DNA of 64,000 bases from Hemerocallis citrina (taxonomy: Eukaryota > Streptophyta > Magnoliopsida > Asparagales > Asphodelaceae), in assembly GCA_017893485.1 (NCBI GenBank), contig CM030363.1, forward strand, positions 83,567,230 to 83,631,229. The letters run 5' to 3'. This document shows, one piece after another, positions 23,511-34,899 of the stretch. Position 1 is the stretch's first letter, and each line of letters opens with the position of its first letter. The position numbers and the translations under genes are program-made. The notes beneath the pieces are model-generated. The model was given only the letters and a program-made list of their open reading frames with translations, did not search any database and had not been told where the DNA came from.

Positions 23511-24861
23511 TTCTACCTATTACTAATTGATATTTCAAGACTCGTTACTTATATAAATAAACTGATGGTAGAAGAATATTTTCGTTATTATTGGTATTAT
23601 TAATATTACTGTCATTTCAATTGATGTTATTATTATCGTTTTCATCATCTTTATTACTGTTATTATTTTTATTATTATTACTGTTGCTTTATTGATATTA
23701 TTGTTATTTTGATATTGTCATATTATTATTATCATTGTGGATATTATTTTTAATGCTATTATTATTATTATTGCATTATTTTCATGAATGTGTTGAATTC
23801 TATTTTGTCATGTATGTATTATCGTTATTATTAGTATTGTTGATATTTTTATTTCATCATATTATTATTACCTGTATGATTATGACGATTTTTATTTCTG
23901 TTATTATTATTGTTATTATTATTATTTTGTTACTAATATTGCTAATTTTGTCATTATCATTGTTATTATTAGTTTTTATTGTCATTATTATTTTCTATTA
24001 CTATTGATATTATTATCATGGATATTGTTACTATTGTTATTCCTGTTAAAGTCATTAGTTTTGATGTATACTATATATTTTGATTATTTGAATTGAAGCT
24101 CAATTTTATATTCTTTGCATCTTTGTTTATATCTATCCTGAACCCATACTCTCTTTGATCTTGGTGTCTCATTCCTTTCTTCCTGCTCGGATCGTTGTTT
24201 GGTGTCACATGGTCTACAACGACATGTCTGGAGCTTGGAACGCCACCATCAAAGTGGCGCAGCGGAAGCGTGGTGGGCCCATGACCCACAGGACCAGGAT
24301 CATGTTGTTGCTTCTCCTTCCTTGTATTTTGTTTTGTTCCATTCCTTGCACCATTTGCTGTCCCCTATCTCTTGCTTTTGTTCTCATTAATGACTCATTG
24401 CGTGGTGCATCTTTCCCTTGTCGCTCCCTTCTTCGATTCCAACTCTTTCTATTCGTGCACCTCCTTGCCTTGTTATCTTGCAAGTCTTGTGGTGTTCAGT
24501 GTTCTTCTTCGTTTTTGATACCGGTTATTTCCTTCTTGCTTTCCATCCTGCCATCATGTACTCATTCATTATTGGATTCATTTCTTTCCTGTCTTCCATC
24601 TCCTTGGTTTCAGTTCTACCATAACTCCTTCATCGTATTTATTATCTTGTGTTATTTAGATCCTTTAGATACTGTTATTCTCTTTCATGCCATTCATTTG
24701 ACCTCGTTGTTATCCACTCCCTTCTTATTTTGGTGTTACCACCAAGTTGACTTCTCCTTGGATCCCTTGTTTGTTACCCGCCCCTAAGTTACTTTACCCT
24801 GTCCTATGTACCGCCTAAGCAAATTTCGAGGACGAAATTTTTGTGTAAGGTGGGTAGGATT

Positions 24862-27800
24862 TGTAACTCCTGTTTCCCGTATTTATATTTTATACCGTAT
24901 TTTTCTCAATTGTACTCTTTTGTCTATTTGAGATTCCGTATTTTATTTCAGTTCGAATAAAATCATATATTTTTGTCTCAACTCAATTGTGGGTCCTTTA
25001 TCAAATTCAATTGTGTGCCATTTGAACCGTTCTTCATGAGAAATGGACAAATTCTTCTCATTTATCTTTTTAATCCTCATTTTTAGTGCATTTTGACCAT
25101 TTCTCTTGTTGGGCTCTTTTTGAAACAGATCCCCAAAACCCGCAAACCCTATTATATAAACCCCTAACCCTAATCAAACCCTAACTAATACTGTTTAAAC
25201 CTAATTCTCTAACCCGCCGCTATCATCTCCTTCACCCCGTTCCCTTCTCCGTATCCTTCGCAACCACCTCCTCCACAACTCCGACCTCCATCGCCCATAC
25301 CATTCGCCTCGCCTTCAGCCGCTCCCTCACCGCCATCCTCGTCAACCCCTCGGCGCCACAACAACCACCACCGCCATCTCCCAATCACCTCCGAACCCAC
25401 TCTCGCCATTACCTTTTCCCCACCACTTCGCCGTCTCTAGCACGCCCCTCTCGACCGCTCTACCCTCTCCGCTGCTTCGCCAGACGCCGCCGAACCCCAA
25501 CACCGCTCCTGCTGTCACCCTCTGTTCGAACCCACGAACAGAGCAACCTCGCCGTCGCCGCGCCGTCGCTTCTCGACGTCGTCGCCGCCGTCGCCGCACT
25601 CCGTCACTGCCGCAGTCGCCGCCAACGAGCACCACGCCATTGCTCTCTCTCTCACGCTGTGTTCGATCGAAAGAAGAAGAAGGAAGAAGAACGAATGAAG
25701 AAGAAGGAGGAGAAGGCGGGAGCGAATCACAGCCGTCTGATCGCTTTAAGATCCGTGCGATCGAGCCAGTGAGATCGCTGTTCGGTGTTTCACCCACAGG
25801 CGATCCGAGATCCGCTGTCCCCTGTGTGGATCAGATCCGCTGCGGAGGAGCCTTTCCATTGGCCGGCTTCGCTGTTTCCTGTGTTGGCCGCACCAGATCC
25901 TACTTGCTGTTCGCTGTTCTGGGCAGATCCTGTGTGCGGGGAAAACTCGATCTCCGATCAATTTTTGCACGCGCTTTTTGAGGACATCTTCGGGGATTTT
26001 TCTTCTTAAATTGCTTCAACAAGCGGAGTTTATAATCGTCGATGTAAGGCAAGTATTCATCTTGTACATTTTATTGCTCTAGTACAAGTTTTCTTGATAA
26101 TACCACATATAGTTAGATTGTGACTCCCTTTGAAATATCATTGTAAATCAATTTTGAACCTTCAAACCCACAATTCTAAGAGTCACAAAACTTCATCGTA
26201 TTAAATAATAATCAATTGGACTCTTTTACCCCCTTGAACACATGAATCACATGGACATATGAATTAAGGAGCCCTAAAATTTGTAGACGCATATGAATTT
26301 AGTATTTTGACGAAATTGTGACTATTATGACTTGGAAAATATATATTAGTTGCTGTTTTGACATCCACGAATATGTATTTATGCTACTTGATAATTTTAG
26401 ACACCCAATTACACATTTCCATGGAACCTACATTAGTAAATAAATTCTGAGTGTTGCTGTCTGGATTTTCTTTTGCGGTTTCGACCCTTTTATCATTGGA
26501 ATTTGGGCCCGAGCCCTGAATATAAAACGTAGATCCGGATGTGTAGATATCGATAGACTCCAAAATGATCGAATTTGGAGCTACGGTCTAGGAGTTATGA
26601 CAGTTATACTGCAACTGTGTCAGTAGATGCAGATTTGCAAAACTGCTGTATACGTTTATTTTGCAAATTAATTTAGCTGTGTAAACAGCGAGCGTTTGAC
26701 ACGAAATTTTATATGTAGCTGTTGGACACCTTATAGGACATCCCCAAATTTTCCTAGAATTAAATTACAACATTTCGCATATGTATGCTTGCTTGGCAAG
26801 AGTGAATAAGTGTAACAAGCCGGGGTTAAGGGAAAGATTATAGAGTGGACAATATAGGTAAGTGTACTCGGAAGGGGGCCCGTGTTTCCCAGTACTCGGT
26901 TCATGAACCTGTTGCACGTGATGCATTCATGGAGTCAGTTACTTGGCTCATGAACCTGTTGCACGTGATGTATTCATGGAGTCAGTTACTTGGCTCATGA
27001 ACCTGTTGTATTCATGGAACCACTGTGTGGTCCTTGAACCTGTTAGTATTCACGAACTTGCTTCGTGAACCTGTTATTTAATTCGTATTCATGAACCGTG
27101 CCTGCTTGATTACTTGATACCTGAGTACACCGCCCTATAGACTCCATTACTAGGTCTAAACGCAACTGATTTGACTGTAGCAACCATGTAGTAAAAAGAT
27201 GGATGCATGTCGTGCTACCTAGATAGTAATCACACAAGACTTGAACTTAATACCTGATACATGATTATCCTGTTACATGATTATCCTGTTACCTGATTAC
27301 CTGGTTACCTGATATCTTATACATGAAACTTGAACATGACACCTGTAACTTGAAATATGAAACTTGATACGTGAAACCTGACACATGAAACATGATACTT
27401 GATGTTAGTTACCCCTACAGGTTCACCTGACATATGTTTTACCATTAGTAGTTGTTAACTAGCCTGTTTACTAAGTAGTCTGCCCTTACTAGCTAATTCC
27501 TGGTTGTTCCCACTACTTGTTGTATCCATGTTACATTCTTGATTCCAGTTCCTGTTCCCCATACTTGTACTTGTTTTCACTATTTGTGGCCCTAGCTTGC
27601 ACTAAGGGCATTTTCTCTTGTTTCCCCTTTGTTTCCCTGTCTATATTATTAAGCAGACTTTGGAGACGAGTTTCCTGCTGGAATTGGCGAGCAGACATTT
27701 CAGGTTTTACTGGGAGCAAGGACCTGTTTAAATAATTGCTTTCCTTAAGGTATTTATTTCTTCTGTTGTTTAAGACTTGTTTTCGAGTTTACACTTGATC

Positions 27801-28010
27801 CAGACATGAGAACTATTTGAATATTATTATTTGTTTAAATTGTTTTCTGTTGCTTAATAAATTATTCATGCATGCTTGGTTATATATAAATCTGGTTATA
27901 TTCTCGTTATGATGCTGAGTCGATCCTACAGCTTATGGATGATGTAAAAATCATTTGCTGGGCTTCGTCACGTGCTCGTATTCCATATTTTTGGGAAGCG
28001 GGGCGTGACA
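24862..28010 (+). repeat. 3' LTR of the LARD-like element
   Basis: This is the same sequence as the 5' LTR, 3,149 bp. Visible differences include loss of one CCCGCAAA unit near 25140, fewer GATTATCCTGTTACCT units near 27265, and scattered single-base changes. Confidence 0.92.
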
Positions 28011-30477
28011 GCAGAACACAAGACCTCAACATAGTCCTACATGTACTTCTCGGCAAGGCTCTCTGTAGACTGGCCCACCATGAAGGGGATAAAATGGGAA
28101 CTCTTCATCAAGCGATCCACAATTACCCAGATGGCATTGTGACACTTAGGACTTCTTGGCAAAGCAGTAACAAAGTCCATGGTAATGTTCTCCCATTTCC
28201 ACTCCGGAATAGGAAGAGGTTGAAGAAGCCCAGTAGTCCTCTGATGTTCTGCCTTCACCTGCTGGCAGACCAAACACTGCGAAACATATCTCGCCACGGC
28301 TCTCTTCATACCATGCCACCAAAAGTGCAATTTCAGATCCCGATACATCTTTGTACCACTGGGATGGATAGAATACGGCGAACGGTGAGCTTCTTCGAGC
28401 AACTTCTACCTGACTTCCCCCTTCGGAACACATAGATGGGTCCGAAAGAGGAGAGATCCATCCTCATTAATAACCATGTCAGTCCTCGAACCTACTTCAA
28501 CTTCAGCTCTAAACACTTGCAACTGCTCATCACCTGACTATGCTTCTTTAATCTGTTCCACCAACGACGATTGCAGCTGAAGCATCATACAGCTCTGCTC
28601 TGTACCAGGCAAAATTAGTTCCAACTCTAATCTTCTCATCTCTTCAAAAATCTCCTTCTGCTCAGTAAGAACCATGGCAGCCGGTCTACTGCTCAAAGCA
28701 TCAGGTACTAAGTTGATCTTACTAGGATGGTACTGCAAATTATTATCGAAATCTGCCATCTGTTCCAGCCATCATCTCTGCCTCATATTCAGCTCCTTCT
28801 GAGTAAATACGTACCTGAGACTCTTGTGGTCGGTGAAAATCTCCACTCGGCCTCCAAGTAAGTAGTGCCTTCAAAGTTTCAGAGCAAAGATCACAGCGGC
28901 AAGCTCCAAGTCATGTGTAGGATAATTCTTCTCATGCAGCCTCAACTGCCTAGAAGCATAGGCGAAAACCTTGCCTCATTGCATCAGAACAACACCCAAC
29001 TATCTGCCCGAGGCAGCACAGTGAATCACGAAACCTCCTGATCCATTCGGCATTATCAACACAGGTGCTGATGTCCACCGATCTTTCAGCTCAACAAAGG
29101 CCTCATTACAAGACTCTTCCCACATGAATTTCTGCTCTTTCCTAGTTAACTTGGTCAACGACCCAGCAATCTTTGAGAAATCCCGAAAAACTTCTTGTAG
29201 TAACCTGCTAGCCCAAGGAAACTACGAACTTTAGATACAGATTTCGGCGTCAGCCAATCCTTAACAGTAAAGATCTTAGACGGATCGATAGAAACTCCAT
29301 CACCAGAGATAATATGCCCCAGGAAGGCAGCCTGGTCTAACCAAAATTTGCACTTACTAATTTTCCCATACAGCTGATGTTCTCTCAACGTCTACAAGAC
29401 AACCCGCAAGTGCTCAGCATGCTCATCATGACTCTGAGAATAGACGAGGATATCGTCGATGAAAACCACAACGAACTTGTCCAGGAAGGGAGAGAAGACC
29501 CAATTCATCAAGCTCATGAACACAGCTGGAGCATTTGTAACCCTGAAAGGCATCACCAGGAACTCATAGTGACCATATCGAGTGCGGAAAGCAGTCTTCT
29601 GTACATCCTTAGCTTTCACCTTGACCTGGTGGTACCCATAACGCAGATCCAGCTTCGAGAACATAGAAGCACCTCCCAAATGATCGAACAAGTCATCAAT
29701 TCTCGGCAATGGATACCGGTTCTTCACTGTGACATTGTTCAACTCACGGTAGTCGATGCACAACCTGTGACTACCATCCCTCTTGTTGACGAACAGTACA
29801 GGAGCTCCCCAAGGCGAGACACTCGATCTGATAAAACCTTTATTCAGCATCTCCTGAATCTGTTCCTTCAACTCTGCCAATTCAACTGGCGCCATCCAGT
29901 ACGGGCTCTTAGAAATAGGAGCTGTACTCGGCTGAACATCGATCTCGAACACAACTTCTCGGTCTGGTGGCAGCCCTAGCAAATCATCCGGAAACACATC
30001 AAGAAACTCTCACACAATCAAAGGTGCAACAACACCATCAACATCCATTTCCTGCATTACTCTAGTTTCTAGACTTGCCGACTTCTCAACACGGCCAAGC
30101 GGCATTTCACCAGCGTAGAATTCAAATTCCTGACGGTCTGGTATTTAGAACACCACCTTCTTCTTACGGCAATCAATCATAGCATGAGTAATACCAAGCC
30201 AGTCCATGCCCAAGATCACATTAAAACCTGAATTGTTGATGACAATAAGGTGAGCCACAAAATCAACTCCTCCAATAACCAAAGGGCTCTGCTCACAGAC
30301 CCGAAAGCACACAATGGTACCACCACCTGTGGTGATGTTCCAAGCTGCTGACATCTCGAATGAAATTTTCGAATGGGCATCATCTAGTTGTCTGGTTGGA
30401 GATCAGTGGCGAGGCAAGAGGCTTCGGGAAGGTCGATGCTGGGCTTGAGGAGAACTTCGATCAGAACAGTACGGTCG
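28011..30477 (-). pseudogene. Gypsy element M pol: protease to integrase
   Basis: On the minus strand the order is protease (30354-30145, with [11 protein letters not shown]), reverse transcriptase (29997-29155, FIDD near 29455), RNase H (~29155-28540) and the integrase H2C2 finger and first core part (28433-28037). Stops and frameshifts separate these blocks, for example between 30145 and 29997, at 29390, and in RNase H. Compared with E1, about 50 integrase codons are missing just before 28037. The protease N-terminus and gag are lost at the junction with the LTR beginning at 30478. The gene continues after the LARD insertion at 19010. Confidence 0.92.
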
Positions 30478-31739
30478 TGTAATATCTCGAGCGGATATTA
30501 CATTGTATAAATTTATTTTATTATTATTTTCGAAATTAAATTATTTTTATACGAATTATGCGAAGTTTTTCGATATATATATATATATATACATACATAT
30601 ATGTATTGTGTCAATTAGTACATTGTACAAATTGTGTGGTATGTATTTTTGGATAAAATAGTTCTCTTTGTCATGACAAAAATCTAATTAGATTGTAGGG
30701 TTTTAGTAAGTGTTTAACCTAGGGTTAAAGTGTACATGAGAGAATTAAGAGTTATCTTCTAGAAGCTCTCTCTCTTCCACCTCACCTCTCTACCTCACCC
30801 TTCACCATACCCTTACACCATACCTCTACCGCATCACCTCCTCTCCACGGTATGGGCCAGCCAACCCCTAGGGGGGGTTTTGTGCATTTTTGTGGGTGAA
30901 CTTTTGCACTCTCCACCCTCTCTCCAACCCTATAAATACCCCTCCCCTCATCTCTATCTCACTTTTACGAGAACCAAAAATTGGGAGGAAAAGAAAGAGA
31001 GGAAAATCACTAATAAGAGAGTTTTTCATTGTAGGTTCTTAGGAGCTTTCCATAGGAGCTAGGGGAAGGAGAAGGATGCTAGACTAGTTCTTCCTTCAAG
31101 GCAAATCAAGGAGGGGGTTCTCCATTTCTTTTGTTCTCCTTGTTTGATGTTGCTTTCCTTGTGTGTTATTTTTGGTTCTTTTGTGGGTTTGTTTGGTTGT
31201 GTTGTTGCTTTTGTGTGTGTTGTTTGTGTTAAACAAATTGGAACTAAGATTTATATGGATAAAAGGATGATGGAACTTTTAAAAAGAATATAAAAAAAGA
31301 TTGAATCTTGGATTGTGGCAATTTTTGTTTTTGTTGTTGTTATTTGGACTAAATGGACACAAGAACATAAAGATTGATGTACATACCCATCTATGGGTTG
31401 TAGAACTTGACATGAACATATGCATATATTTGTGTACATACCCATTTGGGATGTAGAACTCAACAAGCACTTTTGGCATAAGCACATAGTAGAATTATTA
31501 CATACCCTTTGAGGTTGTAGAACTCAATAAAAATGAGTCTTAATTATTTATTGCTCTCTACTTGGTAATTATCAAGTCATGTAACTCTTATTATAAGGAA
31601 GGGTAAACCTTATTGTATGTAGGAACTAGGTGGTTAAGAAAAGAATATTATAGAAAGAAGGACTTGTAAATTGTTGTATGAAATTTGTAGTTCATAAGTT
31701 AGTTTGTTGTAGCAATTTCAAGGTTTGCATTTTTGTAAA

Positions 31740-33400
31740 AAGAGATAGTCTTTATAATATCTAGTAAGTAGATATCCATGCTCAACTAACATCCATGCTC
31801 AACTAACATCCATGCTTAAATAGTTAGTAGACATTCATGCTTAAATATAAGTAAAGTTTATGTTGAAGTAGTAAATAGACATTCTTGTTTTAAATTGTAG
31901 TGGAAACTCATGCTTAAATTATAGTAGATATCCATGTTTAGATTGTTGTAGGTTAATGTTTATATTATATACCATACTTAGATTGTTGTAGGAAGTCCAT
32001 GTTTATAAAATCTACCATGTTGTAGGAAAGCTATGTTTATGTTGCCTACCATGTTGTAGGAGAGCCAAGTTTATGTTATCTACCATGTTGTAGGAAGTCC
32101 ATGTCTATGTTGTATTCATGCTAGAATTATTGTAGGTTGATGTTATGTTATATACCATGCTAGATTATTATAGGTTGATGTTTATGTTATGCACCATGTT
32201 TAGATTGTTGTAACATTTAAGACTTGTTTTCATAAAGAGAAATAGTCTTTATAATAGCTAGAAAAGACCCATACTTGAGTTATCCATGCTTAAAGTAGTA
32301 ATAGATATCCATGCTTAAACATAGTAAGTATTCATGTTAAGTTGTAGTAAGTTCATGCTTATGTTGTACTCATGCTAAATTGTTGTAAGAATTATAGTAA
32401 GAACCCATGTTTATGTTGTATCCATGCTAGATTGGGTAGGTTTGATATAGTAAAGAAACTCATCATGCTAGATTGTAGTAGTAGATGATCGTACTTAAGT
32501 TGTATTCATGCTTAGATTGTTGTAGGTTAATACTTATGCCTATATATCATGTTAGATTGTTGTAGGATTGATGTTTAAATTACCTACCATGCTTAGGATG
32601 TTGTAGACTCATGCAAAGTTATATACCATGCTTAGGAATGTTATAGGATTGATGTTTAAATTACCTACCATGCTTAAGAATGTTGTACACTCATGCTAAG
32701 TTATATACCATGCTTAGGAATGTTGTAAGATTGGTGTTTAAATTACCTACCATGTTTAAGATCATTGTAGATTCATGCCTAAGAAATAGAAAGGAACCAT
32801 GATTTAAGTAGTAGTAGATATTCATGCTTAAGTAAGCATTCATGCTTAAGTTGATCTATGCTTAAAGTAGTAGTAGATATTCATGCTTGAGGTGTAGTAA
32901 CTATCCATGCTTAAGAAGTTGTAGAAAGGATCCATATTTAAGTAAGTAGTAGATATACATGCTTAAATTGTAGTAGCTTCATACTTGAATTGTATCCATG
33001 CTTGAGTTGAAGAACGATCCATGTTTAAGGTAGTAGAAGATATCCATGCTCTAGTATAGTAGTTACTCATGCTTAAATTATAGTAGCTCCATGCTTAAGT
33101 TATGCCATGCTTAAGATGTGCAGTTATTCTAGATAGAAAAGGGTCCATGTTAAGGTAGTAGTAAACATTCATGTTTAAGTGGTAGTAAGTACTCATATTA
33201 AGTATAACAATTATCCATGCTTATGTAATAGTAAAGAAACCCATGCTAGGTTTGAAATTATCGTAGGTTGATACCTATGTTCAATACCATGCTTAGATCA
33301 TTGTAGATTGACATACCATGCTAAGATTGTTGTAGGGTAATACTTAAGTTGTATACCGTGATTAAGTATAGTAGTTATTCATGCTTGAGTTAAAGGATCA
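31740..33400. repeat. Degenerate CCATGCTTAAGTTGTAGTAG repeat field
   Basis: Phrases such as CATGCTTAAGTTG, TAGTAGATATCCATG, TACCATGCTTAGATTGTTGTAGG and GTAGGTTGATG recur dozens of times at irregular 25-60 bp spacing. No single period fits. The field occupies the place where the other LTRs carry CTTGATAC-type repeats. Confidence 0.8.
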
Positions 33401-34049
33401 TGTTGAGTAAGAACTATCGTGTTGTAGTTGTAGTATTAGTAAAGAACTATCGTGTTGTAGTTGCAATACGCGAGTTGCATAGTAGTTCTAGATTCAAAGG
33501 AACCACGCTTGAATTGTATTATGATTGTAGTGAAAGATTAAGAAGAACCCATGAACCCATGCTTGAGCTAGGTGTTCTAGTTAAACTAATAAAATGAACC
33601 TATGTTCTATGTTGTCCTAGTCAACTTTAAAGAGAAAGCCATGGAACTAGCACTATGGTAGTTCTAGCTCAATTGACAAAAGAACCCATGCATTTAGTCC
33701 TAGGTGATTCTAGCTCAAACTTGAAGAAAGAACCCAAGAATCTAGTGCATGTAGTTCTAGTTCAATTTGGGAAGGGAGAGCATGGATTCTAGTGGTATGA
33801 GACCCTAAGTAAAGTTGGACCATATCACATGAACATTACTCATCTTCATGGGTAATAAGGGTTGGGAAGGTCACTAATAATCGTTAGCTTGATAAAAACT
33901 TGATGTCGCTTCTTGGGTTTCTCACTGGTAGAATGCCTATGTTAGAGTGTTAGTAGATTCTTCTGTTGCTTCTAATTATAGAAGATCAAGTTTGCTAGTA
34001 AGCACGTTGGGTTGCTTCTAGGTTGATTACCTGTATGGTTGTTTTGTAT

Positions 34050-34390
34050 GTAGTTTGCTCATACGCGGCTCGCCTGGCCCGTATGTAGCTGTTGGTCTCA
34101 TACGTAGCTTATTTAGCTCGTATGTATGTTGTTGTCTCATACGCGGCTCGACTGGCCCGTATGTACCTATTGGTCTCATACGTAGCTTATTTGGCTCGTA
34201 TGTATGTTGTTGTCTCATACACGGTCCGACTGACCCGTATGTAGCTGTTGGTCTCATACACTGCTTATTTGGCTAGTATGTATGTTGTTGTCTCATACGT
34301 GGCCCGCCTGGCTCGTATGTAGTTATTGGTTTCATACGTAGCTTGTTGGCTCGTATGTGTTATGTTTACTCGTATGTAGCTTATTAGCTA
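34050..34390. repeat. 39-bp tandem array (78-bp higher-order unit)
   Basis: CTCATACGNGGCTCG begins units at 34060, 34138, 34216 and 34294, exactly 78 bp apart. Each 78-bp unit splits into two related 39-bp halves (TCATACG...CTCGTATGTA). About eight to nine half-units are present. ORFs on either strand across it reflect the repeat. Confidence 0.92.
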
Positions 34391-34899
34391 GTACGCAATT
34401 TTGTTGTGCTCGTCTAGGGCGATATTATTGCTCTAGGGCTATCGTCCATCAAAATGTGTGTTTACCTTACTCATAAGGGACTGTGGACGAGTCACTCCTT
34501 GTGTGCCGTTGGATCTTAACCGGTGTAAGATTGATCGTGGACCGGAGCGCAGACGAAATCCAAGTTCAGGGTAGTAGCATGCGAATACATTCGTATTGCC
34601 GAAGTCTTGGATCGATAGGCCATGAACCAGATCCTTAGGAATTTTGGTAAGTCTAGGTTGAGCAACCTAGTAGAGTTATTTTGCGAAGTCTAACTTAAGA
34701 CTTAGCATGTTGTGTAAGTTTTGTTGTCATCCCTAGGTTGTTCAGGGTTAGTGACATCGTTAGGGTAGTAACTATGGCTTTTACTACTTAACCATTATTA
34801 TTATGATCTTTCGTCGAAGGGAAAGAGTTGGTGTTAAGGGTGATTCCTTATGATCCGACCTGTCCTATAGGCCTGCATTAGGAGGTGTTATTGGGTTGT

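Larger units (their letters stand above)
22181..24861 (+). other. Non-coding internal region of the LARD-like element
   Basis: Apart from the primer-binding site and the polypurine tract (24847-24861) no retroelement gene is seen. Long stretches (22900-23330 and 23570-24060) are built from ATT/GTT/ACT triplets, giving spurious Ile/Leu/Val-rich frames. A 27-bp minisatellite lies between them. The frame at 24155-24787 (210 codons) resembles no family I know. Confidence 0.8.
19011..28010 (+). mobile_element. Large non-coding LTR retrotransposon (LARD-like)
   Basis: Two LTRs (19011-22180 and 24862-28010) flank a 2.68-kb internal region that has a primer-binding site and polypurine tract but no gag or pol. 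The exact 5-bp duplication GCAGA lies at 19006-19010 and 28011-28015. The LTRs are nearly identical by eye (tens of differences over ~3.15 kb plus copy-number changes in short repeats), so insertion was fairly recent. The conserved 3' end shared with M and E1 suggests mobilisation by Tekay-type elements. Orientation comes from the binding site on the left. Confidence 0.93.
30478..34899 (+). mobile_element. LTR C, left part, repeat-rich
   Basis: It begins TGTAATATCTCGAGCGG directly against M. TATAAATACCCC (30931-30942) is a likely TATA box, and a purine-rich leader (30975-31110) ends CAAGGCAAATC. It then enters 1.6 kb of degenerate short repeats (31740-33400) and a 39-bp array (34050-34390). 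A solo LTR interrupts it at 34900, and similar sequence resumes at 38881. No gene is seen. Confidence 0.65.

Noticed and set aside
22906..24007. Hydrophobic Ile/Leu/Val-rich ORFs resembling membrane proteins
   Set aside because: They translate ATT/GTT/ACT triplet repeats; no start context, domain or conserved pattern.
29377..29979. Plus-strand ORF of 200 codons
   Set aside because: It is the antisense shadow of the well-recognised reverse transcriptase of element M on the minus strand.
34027..34276. 73-76 codon ORFs with a repeated peptide on both strands
   Set aside because: They span the 39-bp array, and both strands are open because the unit contains inverted TACG-type motifs.
30478..34400. 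CRISPR-like repeat-spacer structure
   Set aside because: Spacing is either strictly tandem (39 bp) or irregular with shuffled motifs, the genome is a plant, and no cas-like genes exist.
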